This document shows, in pieces, positions 15,694 to 24,376 of a stretch of DNA of 64,000 nucleotides (position 1 is the stretch's first letter; the number at the start of each line of letters is the position of its first letter). The DNA comes from Gp6-AA40 sp035263125 (GTDB lineage: Bacteria; Acidobacteriota; Vicinamibacteria; Vicinamibacterales; UBA2999): assembly GCA_035263125.1 (NCBI GenBank), contig DATFRP010000082.1, forward strand, positions 49,030 to 113,029, written 5' to 3'. The position numbers and the translations under genes are program-made. The notes under the pieces were generated by a model that was given only the letters and a program-made list of their open reading frames with translations, had not been told where the DNA came from and made no database searches.

Positions 15694-16821
15694 CTACTTC
15701 GCAAACGGTCCAACTTCCGGCTTTCCCTGCGTGTTCGCGAGCGGTCCCAATTCTGCCGCAACACCGCGCGCGATCGCGGCGGTCTCGCTGCCCGCCTGGA
15801 AGCAGGTGAAGTCCGGACGATCGCGCCACGCAATCGGTCCGCACAAGCGGATGCCTGCTTTGATCGTCGCGTCATGGACGATGTTGATCGCACGCTCGTA
15901 GTCGGGTGTGCCCTGCCTGAAACCGGAGAAGTTGCCGAGATCGCCGCTCGCTGCAAACAGCGCTGATACGCCGGGAACCTTCGCGATCTCGTCGGCGTTC
16001 TTCAGCCCTTCGAGCGTCTCGATCATCAGGACGAGCACGATATTGTCGTTGATGGTGTTGCGGTACCCACCCGGCACGTTGCCCCACATGCTCGCATCGA
16101 ACGCCTGGCCACCGCCGTTGCTGCGGCGTCCGAGCGGCGGGAAGTAGGTCCAGTTGCGCGCCTCGATCGCTTCCTGCACAGTATCGACAGTCGGCACCAC
16201 GATGACGAGTGCGCCGGCATCGAGCGCGTGCTGGATCTCGCGTTCGTCGGTATAAGCCACACGGACACCGGGCACCGCCTTCGCGTACGGGCAGGTGTGC
16301 CACATCTTCGAGGCGGTCTCCCAATCGCGCTGATCGTGCTGCATCTCGGTCCAGATGAAGTCGTAGCCAGCGTTGGCCATTGCGCAGTAGGTCGCTGGAT
16401 CGGTTGCGCTGAACAGCGTGCCGCCGGTGACCTTGCCACCGGCCATCAGCTTCAACTTCACCGGATTCCAGATCTTCGATCCCGGCGGCGGGTTGAACGC
16501 CGTGCCGTATTTCCAGGTGCCCGGGTCGAATGGACCCTGATTGACCGCGCCCATCGGCGCGACGTTGCGGGCGTTGCTGTCCTTGCCCGCGGGGGCGGCC
16601 AGCGGGAACGTCTGCGTTCCAGGGGCTGCGTTGTTGGCGTATGGGTCGGCGCCGGCGCGCCCGCGTCCCTGCGCCGTTCCCTGATCGGCGGCCTGCCCGC
16701 GGCCCTGGCCCTGCGGTTGCGCCTGCGGCGCGTTGGTCGCCGGCGCATTCTGAGCGTGCGCGGCAAACACCGCGATAGCAACCACGGCGGTCAACACGAT
16801 CGCCAAAGCCAGTCTGGTCAT
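15694..16821 (-). CDS. Exported HpcH/HpaI aldolase-like protein
   Basis: The start follows CAGGAG and yields a signal peptide ending near VFAAHAQ. A Gln/Gly/Arg-rich spacer (~25-60) precedes an HpcH/HpaI aldolase/citrate-lyase-type TIM barrel. Family blocks are GGTLFSATDPATYCAMANAG, DFIWTEMQHDQRDW (metal/base region), GALVIVVPTVDTVQEA and LVLMIETLEGLKNADEIAKV followed by ASGDLGNF. Ordinary members are cytoplasmic and cleave 2-keto-3-deoxy acids with a divalent metal; an exported one is unusual, though such proteins are annotated in Acidobacteria. The reaction cannot be specified. It is upstream of the MBL gene at 14642. Confidence 0.82.
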   Translation of the reverse strand: MTRLALAIVLTAVVAIAVFAAHAQNAPATNAPQAQPQGQGRGQAADQGTAQGRGRAGADPYANNAAPGTQTFPLAAPAGKDSNARNVAPMGAVNQGPFDPGTWKYGTAFNPPPGSKIWNPVKLKLMAGGKVTGGTLFSATDPATYCAMANAGYDFIWTEMQHDQRDWETASKMWHTCPYAKAVPGVRVAYTDEREIQHALDAGALVIVVPTVDTVQEAIEARNWTYFPPLGRRSNGGGQAFDASMWGNVPGGYRNTINDNIVLVLMIETLEGLKNADEIAKVPGVSALFAASGDLGNFSGFRQGTPDYERAINIVHDATIKAGIRLCGPIAWRDRPDFTCFQAGSETAAIARGVAAELGPLANTQGKPEVGPFAK

Positions 16822-16834
16822 GATGATCTCCTGA

Positions 16835-16932
16835 AGGCCCCAGGGCCCAGGCCCCAGGGCTCAGGGCTGTCTCAGACTTCAGGCCTGTGGCCTGGCCCAG
16901 CCCTGAGCCCTGGGGCCTGGGCCCTGGGGCCT
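16835..16932. repeat. 34-base perfect inverted repeat in a CCCAGGG-word array
   Basis: Positions 16835-16868 and 16899-16932 are exact reverse complements (34 of 34), separated by 30 bases. Each arm is made of variants of CCCAGGG/CTCAGGG. It lies 13 bases before the start of the HpcH-like gene and downstream of the VOC gene, both on the minus strand, so it could form a very stable RNA stem or act as a terminator between them. Confidence 0.8.
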
Positions 16933-16998
16933 TTCGTGGTGCAGACTATGCCACATCGAAAAGGGCGGTCACAACGCTCCGATCCCCCGGCGCGCGCC

Positions 16999-17943
16999 TC
17001 AGGCCGGCCGTGCGATCGCCCAGGTGACGCCGAGCAGATCCTCCACCATCGCCAGGCGATCGCCGTACTGCTGATCCGCTGGTGCCAGGACAGACTTCGA
17101 TCCTGCCGCCACCGCCCGTTCGTAGAGCGCGTCGACGTCGGCCACGTAGAGATAGAATCCCGGCTTCTCGCTGCGATCAGGTGCCTCCCCCATCTCTACC
17201 GCCGCGTCTCCGATTCGCACGCGTGCGTGCATGACGACGCCCTGATGTTCGGCGCGGAATTCTTCGACGGCGCCGAACGCTCGCGTGAGGAAGTCGATGT
17301 ATGACGGCGCATCGCGAGGATGAAGGTATGGCGTCACGGTCCGCAGTCCCTCGGGAACGGGCGTCGGTCCGAGGCTCGTAGCGATGAACCAGTAGTTGCC
17401 GAACGGATCCTCGACAAACCCTGCGCGCTCGCCATAAGGGCGGTTCTGAGGTTCACCCATCGACCTGCCGCCTGCGGCAATCGCACGCTCGAACGTCGCG
17501 TCCACGTCGGGCACGAAGATGTGGAACGACCCGTGAGGAGGGGCCGAGCCTACCGATGCGCGTTCGCTGATCATCAGCATCGAGTTGCCGACCCGCACCT
17601 CGCGATGGATGTGGTGTGGTGTGGGCACGCTGGCGATTTCAACGGCAGCAAATGCCTTCGTGATGAACTCCAGGAAACCTGAATCGCGTACCTGGACATA
17701 GGGCGTCACAGTCGTGAACCCTTCGCGAATCTTCACGGCTTCGAGCACTATCGACATCGTCTTCTTCCTTTCCAGATTCGCCCGGAGCCGCGCCTTGAAT
17801 GCCGCGCTCGGACACGATCGCAGATCGTTGGCCAGCCGCGCGAGCGGAGCGAGCTCCGCATCCGTGAGCGCTGACGTTGCATCGCCCTGCCCGAGCATCA
17901 CGTCAATCGTCCGATCCAGGCGCTCGATGAGAGCCTCAGCCAT
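16999..17943 (-). CDS. Two-domain VOC (glyoxalase-like) protein with N-terminal helical domain, ECF sigma partner
   Basis: Residues ~1-62 are an all-helical, charged segment (ALIERLDRTIDVMLGQGD ... AAFKARLRANLERKK). Two PhnB-like VOC domains follow (~75-190 and ~200-312), with blocks FHIFVPDVDATFERAIAAGG / FYLYVADVDALYERAVAAGS and RAGFVEDPFGNYWFIAT / RLAMVEDLLGVTWAIAR. The second domain has lost the Pro-Phe-Gly-Asn of the first. The ATG overlaps the end of the sigma-factor gene by 8 bases, indicating translational coupling. The N-terminal helices resemble those found on other proteins paired with ECF factors in these bacteria, so an anti-sigma or sensing role is likely, with the VOC part as the ligand-binding module. 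That role is inference. Confidence 0.75.
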   Translation of the reverse strand: MAEALIERLDRTIDVMLGQGDATSALTDAELAPLARLANDLRSCPSAAFKARLRANLERKKTMSIVLEAVKIREGFTTVTPYVQVRDSGFLEFITKAFAAVEIASVPTPHHIHREVRVGNSMLMISERASVGSAPPHGSFHIFVPDVDATFERAIAAGGRSMGEPQNRPYGERAGFVEDPFGNYWFIATSLGPTPVPEGLRTVTPYLHPRDAPSYIDFLTRAFGAVEEFRAEHQGVVMHARVRIGDAAVEMGEAPDRSEKPGFYLYVADVDALYERAVAAGSKSVLAPADQQYGDRLAMVEDLLGVTWAIARPA

Positions 17944-18472
17944 GTCGGCCCTCCATGTGCTTGCGCAGGTTCTCGAGCGCGCGCAACTGCAGCTGTTTCA
18001 CCGCGCCTTCTGATCGATCGAGCGCGGCCGCGATCTCGCGGATGCTCTTCTCCTCGGCAAACCGCATCTCGATCACCTGCCGCTGCGTGTCGGGAAGGCG
18101 CTCGATGAGATCGGCGATCAGCGCGCGACGCTCGATCTCTTCCGACTCGCGGTCGTCCGGCATATCGGGTGGCGGATCGGGTGAGTCGCGCTCGGTCTGC
18201 TTTCGCCGATCGGCGATCGCGTTGGCGGCAATGCGGTAGAGCCACGCCACGAACGGCACGCCGCGCCACTCGAACCGCCGCAGGTTCGTCAGCGCCCGCT
18301 CGAAGACCGCCGAGGTGATATCCTCCGCCTCGGCCCGGCTGCCGGTTCGACGGATCACGTAGCCGTAGACGCGCTGGAAGTGGCGATCGTAGAGGTCGAC
18401 AAAGCGAGCCGGATCGGCCTGCGCCGCTTCGATCAGCGTCCGTTCGTCGTAATCGTCAGCGATCGTCACCAC
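17936..18472 (-). CDS. ECF RNA polymerase sigma factor
   Basis: A 178-residue sigma factor with region 2 (FVDLYDRHFQRVYGYVIRRT, then AEDITSAVFERALTNL, and the promoter-opening RRFEWRGVPFVAWLYRIAAN) and region 4 (ERLPDTQRQVIEMRFAEEKS, IREIAAALDRSEGAVKQLQL). An acidic linker rich in Asp/Pro joins the two. It should direct transcription of a small regulon, probably including itself. The stop overlaps the start of the VOC partner. No anti-sigma of the usual zinc type is adjacent. The start is a GTG; no strong ribosome site is visible. Confidence 0.93.
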   Translation of the reverse strand: MVTIADDYDERTLIEAAQADPARFVDLYDRHFQRVYGYVIRRTGSRAEAEDITSAVFERALTNLRRFEWRGVPFVAWLYRIAANAIADRRKQTERDSPDPPPDMPDDRESEEIERRALIADLIERLPDTQRQVIEMRFAEEKSIREIAAALDRSEGAVKQLQLRALENLRKHMEGRHG

Positions 18473-18525
18473 CTGCGTCGATCAGAGTAACTGGCGGCAG
18501 GGACAAAAAGTTACGGGAGGCTTCG

Positions 18526-19515
18526 ATGGCTGCGCGAATGGCTCGTCTCGTCGTTCTGGTCCTGGTGGCGGTCGGAGCGCTGCCCGGTCTTGCGCACGCC
18601 GCCGATGACTGTGACCGCGGCTGCCTGAAAGCCACGCTCGACCGCTACCTCACCGCGGTGACGATGCACGATTCGGCAGCAGCGCCGCTGGCGGTCGGCT
18701 TCCGGCAGACGGAAAACGCGATCGTCGTAAAGCTGGGCACCGGCACCTGGAAGTCGGTCACGGGACTTGGATCACTGCAGCGACGGTATCTCGATCCGGT
18801 CAGCGGGCAGGCCGCGTACTTCGGCGTGGTCAACGAAGGCAGCTCGTCGGCCATCGTCACGGTCCGCGTGAAAGTCGAGCGCCGACAGATCACCGAAGCC
18901 GAATGGTATCTGGCACGACAGGGCGACCCGGGACTGAACGGCCCGCAACAGCCCGGGCAGCCTGCGGGCAATTTCTTCGATCCCGAAAACCTCACCAAGA
19001 ATCCGCCGCCCGAGCGTACGCTCCCCAAGGCGGACCGCCTCTCACGCGAATCGCTGATTGGCATCACCAACAGCTACTTCGATGGCATCACGACGCACGA
19101 CGGGTCGATCATTCAGGCGCATCAGGGATGCGCGCGCACCGAGAACGGGCTTACGGTGACGGGACGTGCCGCACGCGGAGGCGGCGCACCCGCTGGTGCG
19201 GCACCCGGCGGCCGCGGAGGCACCAGCGACTGCACGTCGGGACTGGAAACGATCAACATCCAGATGGTCGCCGCACGTCGATATCCGGTCGTCGACGAGG
19301 AGGCCGGTGTCGTCCTGGCGATGGCGATCTTCATCCGCAAGCCCGGGACCACCACACGACGCAACGTGTTCAGCGAGTGGTTCGTGATCGAGAACCAGAA
19401 GATCCGCAGCATCTACTCGGCGATGTTCTATCCCGCCCCTGAAGTGCCCGTCCCGAACTGGCCTCCCTACGATGGCAACTGGCCGCTGTCACCAACCCTC
19501 GCACCGTCAAAGTAG
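18526..19515 (+). CDS. Secreted protein with two DUF8021-like repeats
   Basis: GGGAGG precedes the ATG and the protein starts with a signal peptide ending LAHAADD. The mature part holds two related halves: CDRGCLKATLDRYLTAVTMH ... FRQTENAIVVKLGTGTWKS and LIGITNSYFDGITTHDGSII ... CARTENGLTVTGRAARG. Each half starts with a helix and a T/MHD motif and ends in a beta-rich section, as in the NTF2-like DUF8021 family. The second half has a Gly-rich insertion (~215-235) and a Cys pair. Function is unknown; NTF2-like folds often bind small hydrophobic molecules. It is divergent from the ECF sigma gene across 53 bases and could be one of its targets. Confidence 0.72.
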   Translation: MAARMARLVVLVLVAVGALPGLAHAADDCDRGCLKATLDRYLTAVTMHDSAAAPLAVGFRQTENAIVVKLGTGTWKSVTGLGSLQRRYLDPVSGQAAYFGVVNEGSSSAIVTVRVKVERRQITEAEWYLARQGDPGLNGPQQPGQPAGNFFDPENLTKNPPPERTLPKADRLSRESLIGITNSYFDGITTHDGSIIQAHQGCARTENGLTVTGRAARGGGAPAGAAPGGRGGTSDCTSGLETINIQMVAARRYPVVDEEAGVVLAMAIFIRKPGTTTRRNVFSEWFVIENQKIRSIYSAMFYPAPEVPVPNWPPYDGNWPLSPTLAPSK

Positions 19516-19552
19516 CGGAGGTTCCTCCGCAACCTCCGTTTCCTCCAGAAAG
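19515..19552. repeat. Hairpin and CCTCCG words at the 3' end of the DUF8021-like gene
   Basis: GCGGAG-GTTC-CTCCGC forms a 6-bp stem beginning at the stop codon, followed by AACCTCCGTTTCCTCC. It may act as a terminator and uses the same words as the array at 23476. Confidence 0.55.
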
Positions 19553-19648
19553 TCACTCGACTGTTACACCACGACACATCGCCGTAATGTTCGACACATA
19601 TAACTGAGCCCTCGGTCTTCGGTCCTTCGTTCGACAGGAGTACGACAT

Positions 19649-22378
19649 ATGACTTACAGGGCTCGGTGGTGGGCACGTGTGTGCCTGTTCATGGCAGTGA
19701 TCTGCACGTCCGCCGACGCACTGTATGCGCAGCAAGGTGGATCAACAGGCGTCGGGGTGGTCGAGGGCCGTGTGGTCGATGACGCGACCGGCGATCCGTT
19801 ACCGGGCGCGAGTGTGACGGTGATGGGCCGCGCGATCGCCGCCGCGACCGATGCGAATGGGACCTATCGGCTTGCCGGCGTTCCGGTCGGCGATCAGAAG
19901 GTCGCCGTCAGCTACGTTGGTCGCTCCGACCTGTTTCTGGATGCGCACGTCACGGCCGCCGGCATCAGTCGTGTCGACGCACGCATGAAGCTGACCGGGT
20001 TCGAGGAGACGGTCACCGTCCAGGGCTCGCTCATTCGCGACGCCGAGGAGCGCGCCCTCAACCAGCAGAAAACCGCCCCGAATATCGCCAACGTCGTGTC
20101 TGCCGATCGCATCGGCTCGTTCCCTGACAAGAACGCGGCCGAGACCACGCAGCGGATCCCGGGCATCTCGATCAGCAAAGACCAGGGCGAAGGCCGCTAC
20201 GTCATCGTGCGCGGGACCGAGCCGCGTCTCAACTCGATGATGATCGACGGTCAGCGAATTCCGTCTCCCGATCCGCTGATTCGGCAGGTGGCGCTCGACG
20301 TCGTACCGTCCGAGCTGCTGCAGTCGATCGAGGTCTCCAAGGCGCTGACCCCTGACATGGATGGCGATTCCATCGGCGGCAGCGTCAACCTGGTGATGAA
20401 GCAGGCCCCCGACAGGTTCCGCCTCCTTGGCTCGATCGGCGGCGGCTACAACGATCTGCTGCAGTCCTGGAATCAGAACAACTACAGCCTCACTACTGGA
20501 CGACGATTCAACGGCGGGAAGACCGGGCTCATCATGTCGGTCAGCGGCTCGGAGACCAATCGCGGCAACAACGACATCGAGGTGGTCTACACGCCGACGC
20601 TGACGCTCAACGAGCTCAACCCGCGCTGGTATCAGGTCGATCGCCGGCGCGTCGGCGTGACCAGCGCATTCGACGTGCGTCAGAGCCCGGATTCGACCTT
20701 TACCGTGCGCGCCGTCTTCAACCGTTTCATCGACGATCACGAGAACCGGCAGCGGGTCCGCTATGCCGTCGGCAACCGCCGGATCGATCGCGAGCTCAGG
20801 GACCGCACGCACATCGAGCGCATTTCGTCGCTCGGCTTCAACGGCCAGCAGATCCTCCGTGGTTCCACGATCTTCGACTACCAGGTGCTCGGCGCCTATT
20901 CCGATCAGACCGATCCTCTGACGATGACGACGGTGTTCCGGCAGACCAATATCGTGTTCGACCCCAATGTCACGCCGACGTCGATCGACCCGCACAACGT
21001 GCAGGCCAATCCGACCAACGAGGTGATCGCCAACTACAACTTCAACTCACAGCTGCGGGCCGTCAACTTCGCCAAGGATCGTGACGTGGTGGCAGCGGGC
21101 AACGTGCGGATGCCGCTCTCGTCCTCGAGCAGCGCGTCCTCGTTCCTCAAGTTCGGCATGAAGTTCCGCGACAAGCGCAAGGGGCGCACGCGCACGGAGA
21201 ACACGTTCACCGCGACCGCGCCGACGTCGATCAAGCTCACCAGCTACCTCGAGACCGGCTTCGACCTGCGACCATTTGTCGACGGTCTCTACGACCTGAC
21301 CCCTTACACGAGCCAGAGCCTGGTCGAGGCGATCCCCTCGCAGTTCCCCGGTACGACGACGCGCAATCACGCGCGTGATGCGGAGGAATTCGATGGCACG
21401 GAGCGCGTGACCGCGGGCTACACCCTCGCCGAGATCTACGCGGGCCAGAAGCTGTACTTCATGCCCGGCGTTCGCTATGAGTACACGTCGGCCGATTTCG
21501 TCGGGCGCGACGTGCGGTTCTCGCCGACCGGCGCGTGGCTCGGCACCGATCCGATCCCGACGAAGGCAACCTACGGGACGGCGCTCCCGGCGATGCACGT
21601 CAAGTACGCGATCACTCCGTCGACCAACCTCCGCTTCGCCGTCACGCGCTCGCTGGCGCGGCCGAACTACTACGACGTCGTGCCGTACCGCGCGCTCGAC
21701 GACAGCAACAGCACGATTGCACTCGGCAACGCCGACCTGCAGCCGACGCGTTCATGGAATGTCGACGCGCTGGGCGAGCACTACTTCGCGTCGGTCGGGG
21801 TCGTATCGGCAGGCGTCTTCTACAAGCGCCTCGACGACTACATTTATTCGTTCACACTGCAGCAGCTGATCGGCGACACGCAGTATCAGGTAACACAGCC
21901 GCTGAACGGCGATACCGCCACGGTGACCGGGGTCGAGCTCGCGCTGCAGAATCAGCTGCGATTCCTGCCGTCGCCGTTCGACGGCATCGGCGTGTATGCG
22001 AACTACACGTTCAGCGATTCGACCGCCCACTTCCCGCAGCACAACGGGGCCAGCACGCTGCCGGGGCAGTCGCGCCACGTCGGCAACGTCGCAGTCTCCT
22101 ACGAAAAGGGCGGCTTCGGCGGGCGCGTCTCGCTCAACTTCCACGGCTCCTACATCGATGTGGTCGGCGCGGACAACACCCAAGATCGTTTCTACGACAC
22201 CAACAGTCAGCTCGACGTCTCGCTGTCGCAGCGGATCACCCGCAATCTTCGCGTCTATGTCGACATGCTGAACCTGAACGACTCGCTGTTGCGCTACTAC
22301 CAGGGCGTGACCGATCGCGTGCTTCAGGAGGAGCACTACCATTGGTCGAGCCTCTTCGGCGTGAAGGTCGAGTTCTGA
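19649..22378 (+). CDS. TonB-dependent receptor with carboxypeptidase-regulatory-like N-terminus
   Basis: A 909-residue outer-membrane receptor. GACAGGAG precedes the ATG; a signal peptide ends near ALYAQQ. Residues ~35-115 form a carboxypeptidase-D-regulatory-like domain (VEGRVVDDATGDPLPGASVT). The plug follows, with FPDKNAAETTQRIPGISIS and YVIVRGTEPRLNSMMIDGQR, and then the 22-strand barrel, ending in ...SSLFGVKVEF with the C-terminal Phe needed for barrel assembly. Receptors of this subfamily (TonB-Xanth-Caul-like plug) import large substrates. The next gene, a phytase, starts 2 bases after the stop, so the pair probably handles inositol phosphates. Confidence 0.93.
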   Translation: MTYRARWWARVCLFMAVICTSADALYAQQGGSTGVGVVEGRVVDDATGDPLPGASVTVMGRAIAAATDANGTYRLAGVPVGDQKVAVSYVGRSDLFLDAHVTAAGISRVDARMKLTGFEETVTVQGSLIRDAEERALNQQKTAPNIANVVSADRIGSFPDKNAAETTQRIPGISISKDQGEGRYVIVRGTEPRLNSMMIDGQRIPSPDPLIRQVALDVVPSELLQSIEVSKALTPDMDGDSIGGSVNLVMKQAPDRFRLLGSIGGGYNDLLQSWNQNNYSLTTGRRFNGGKTGLIMSVSGSETNRGNNDIEVVYTPTLTLNELNPRWYQVDRRRVGVTSAFDVRQSPDSTFTVRAVFNRFIDDHENRQRVRYAVGNRRIDRELRDRTHIERISSLGFNGQQILRGSTIFDYQVLGAYSDQTDPLTMTTVFRQTNIVFDPNVTPTSIDPHNVQANPTNEVIANYNFNSQLRAVNFAKDRDVVAAGNVRMPLSSSSSASSFLKFGMKFRDKRKGRTRTENTFTATAPTSIKLTSYLETGFDLRPFVDGLYDLTPYTSQSLVEAIPSQFPGTTTRNHARDAEEFDGTERVTAGYTLAEIYAGQKLYFMPGVRYEYTSADFVGRDVRFSPTGAWLGTDPIPTKATYGTALPAMHVKYAITPSTNLRFAVTRSLARPNYYDVVPYRALDDSNSTIALGNADLQPTRSWNVDALGEHYFASVGVVSAGVFYKRLDDYIYSFTLQQLIGDTQYQVTQPLNGDTATVTGVELALQNQLRFLPSPFDGIGVYANYTFSDSTAHFPQHNGASTLPGQSRHVGNVAVSYEKGGFGGRVSLNFHGSYIDVVGADNTQDRFYDTNSQLDVSLSQRITRNLRVYVDMLNLNDSLLRYYQGVTDRVLQEEHYHWSSLFGVKVEF

Positions 22379-22379
22379 T

Positions 22380-23477
22380 GTGACGATGTGGCGGCACACG
22401 ATCGCGACGACACTGGCGTTGTCGGTCGTCCTCTGCGCACAGACACCAGCGAAGCCGGCCAGCGTCGCTTCATTCAGAACGACCGCAGCGCTGCCACGCG
22501 ACCCCGACGATCCCGCGATCTGGATCAATCACGCCGATCCGGCGCAGAGCCTGATCTTCGCCACGATGAAAGTCGCCAGGCCGGACGGCGCGCTCGCCGT
22601 CTTCGGCCTCGACGGCAGCCTGCGTCAGCTCATGCCGGGACCCGATCGCCCCAACAACGTCGACGTCGAATACGGGCTGCCGCTCAATGGCAGACCGACC
22701 GACATCGTCGTCTTGACTGAACGGCTCGGACGGCGCCTGCGTGCCTACGCGATCACAGACGGCGGCAGAACGGTTCGCGACGTCTCGTCAGGCGACCTGC
22801 CGATCCTCACGGTCGCACCTGGCGATCAGGGCGCGCCGATGGGCATCGGCCTCTATCGCCGTCCGAAGGACGGCGCCATCTTCGCCATCGTCGCGCCGAA
22901 GGCAGGGCCTTCAGAGCGCTACCTCTGGCAGTACCGATTGGCAGATGACGGCACGGGACACGTGCAGGCCACGGTCGTACGGCGCTTCGGTGCATTCAGT
23001 GGCACGAAAGAAATCGAGGCGGTCGCCGTCGACGATGAGCTCGGGTACGTCTACTACGCGGACGAACTGTCGGGGATCCACAAGTGGAACGCCGATCCTG
23101 ACGCCCCCGGCGCCGATCGTGAACTCGCACTCTTTGGCACATCGGGCTACGAGCGCGATCGCGAGGGCATCGGCATTTACACCATGCCCGGTGGTCGCGG
23201 CTATATCGTCGTCGTCGATCAGATTCCGGGCGGCAGCATCTTCCACGTCTACCGTCGTGAAGGCGAACCCGGACGACCGCACGATCACTCACGAGAACTT
23301 GCGACACTCAATGGTGGAGCAGACGACACGGACGGCATCGACGTCACCTCCGCGCCGCTTGGCCCTGACTTCCCCGATGGCCTCATCGTGGCGATGAACA
23401 GCTCGAGTCGCAATTTCCTGTTGTACCGCTGGCGGGATGTTGCACGTTTCTTGAACGGCGATTCCGGATCCAAGTAA
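22380..23477 (+). CDS. Beta-propeller 3-phytase
   Basis: A secreted phytase of the six-bladed beta-propeller type. After a signal peptide (MWRHTIATTLALSVVLCAQT) the blocks DPDDPAIWINHADPAQSLIF, RPNNVDVEYGLPLNGRPTDI, GTKEIEAVAVDDELGYVYYA, GYERDREGIGIYTMPGGRGY and DTDGIDVTSAPLGPDFPDGL match known calcium-dependent phytases. It releases phosphate from phytate outside the inner membrane. GTG 22380 or ATG 22386 could be the start; both are coupled to the receptor gene stop. Receptor-phytase pairs are known in Caulobacter-like and Xanthomonas-like bacteria. Confidence 0.93.
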   Translation: MTMWRHTIATTLALSVVLCAQTPAKPASVASFRTTAALPRDPDDPAIWINHADPAQSLIFATMKVARPDGALAVFGLDGSLRQLMPGPDRPNNVDVEYGLPLNGRPTDIVVLTERLGRRLRAYAITDGGRTVRDVSSGDLPILTVAPGDQGAPMGIGLYRRPKDGAIFAIVAPKAGPSERYLWQYRLADDGTGHVQATVVRRFGAFSGTKEIEAVAVDDELGYVYYADELSGIHKWNADPDAPGADRELALFGTSGYERDREGIGIYTMPGGRGYIVVVDQIPGGSIFHVYRREGEPGRPHDHSRELATLNGGADDTDGIDVTSAPLGPDFPDGLIVAMNSSSRNFLLYRWRDVARFLNGDSGSK

Positions 23478-23656
23478 CGGAGATCACGGAGACACGGGGT
23501 AACAGGAGCAACGGAGAAACGGAGGTCGGACGGAGGCAATCCCGTGGCGATCGACTAAAAAGCGAGAGCATTCCTCGAAACTAGGAGGCTCCGTCTGACC
23601 TCCGTTTCTCCGTTCCTCCTGTTAATCCGTTTCCTCCGTCGACCTCCGGTATCTCC
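23476..23656. repeat. Array of CGGAGAAACGGAGG words forming a 34-bp stem-loop
   Basis: The block 23501-23534 matches the reverse complement of 23590-23623 at 32 of 34 positions, with a ~55-base loop. The words ACGGAGA, ACGGAGG, CTCCGTT recur on both arms. It starts at the phytase stop codon. No gene is seen in this 212-base gap. Confidence 0.75.
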
Positions 23657-23689
23657 AATTTTGAATGGCGCTATAGTCGCGCATTCACC

Positions 23690-24376
23690 GTGACGCGATT
23701 TGAACAGCTGCTCGCCACACTCAAGAAATACTACGGCACGCTGCCTGAACCGCCGTCGGATGCATTTGAGCTGTTCGTGTGGGAAGTGCTGTCGTGGCAC
23801 TCGACGCCGAAGAAGCGTGACCCGGCGCTCGCGGCGCTCGGGCGTCTCAAGCTCCTGACTCCGGCGGCGATGGCAAGGGCACCGCGTGCGAAGCTGGATC
23901 CGATCGTGGCAGCGGCGGGCCCGTATACAGAGCGGCGACTGATGGCCTTACGCCGCGCAGTCGATGTATTCCGGGAGCGCTCCAATATCGTAACGATCAT
24001 CAAAGGACCGATACCGGCGGCGCTCAAAGCGCTCAAGGGTCTCACCGCCATGGGTGGCGACAGCGGTGCGTATCGGATGCTGCTTTTTGCAGGCGATCAC
24101 CCGGTGCTGCCGGTGAATGCCGGTGTCGAACGTACGGCTCGTCGTCTCGGGTATGGAAGCTCAGGCAACGATTTCAAGCAATCCGCGAAGAACGTGCGCG
24201 ACGCGGTTGCGCGTGAATTGCCCCAGCTGTCCGCTGTTTACCGCGATGCGTACGTGTACCTCGCGCATCATGGTGTGACGATCTGCAAGCAGGCCGATCC
24301 CGACTGCCCGATCTGCCCGGTCAAAGCGGGGTGCCCGGGCCGCAAGGCGATCGCCGCTGGAGTGCCCTACTCGTAG
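23690..24376 (+). CDS. EndoIII-like HhH-GPD iron-sulphur protein lacking catalytic Lys and Asp
   Basis: The 228-residue protein has the endonuclease III architecture, including the C-terminal 4Fe-4S loop C199-x6-C206-x2-C209-x5-C215 (CKQADPDCPICPVKAGC). In Nth the hairpin LPGVGRKTA supplies the Schiff-base Lys and a following VDTH the Asp. Here the hairpin is LTAMGGDSGAY (118-128), with Asp124 at the Lys position, and VNAGVERT puts Asn143 at the Asp position. Glycosylase/lyase activity is therefore doubtful; DNA binding or a different chemistry is possible. The GTG start has no ribosome site; TATAGT at 23672-23677 suggests a near-leaderless transcript. The 3' end overlaps the end of the convergent permease gene by 10 bases. 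Confidence 0.8.
   Translation: MTRFEQLLATLKKYYGTLPEPPSDAFELFVWEVLSWHSTPKKRDPALAALGRLKLLTPAAMARAPRAKLDPIVAAAGPYTERRLMALRRAVDVFRERSNIVTIIKGPIPAALKALKGLTAMGGDSGAYRMLLFAGDHPVLPVNAGVERTARRLGYGSSGNDFKQSAKNVRDAVARELPQLSAVYRDAYVYLAHHGVTICKQADPDCPICPVKAGCPGRKAIAAGVPYS

Noticed and set aside
19799..20995. 398-residue minus-strand frame opposite the TonB receptor
   Set aside because: The receptor has all its domains on the plus strand; the antisense frame is Arg/Asp/Val-rich and featureless.
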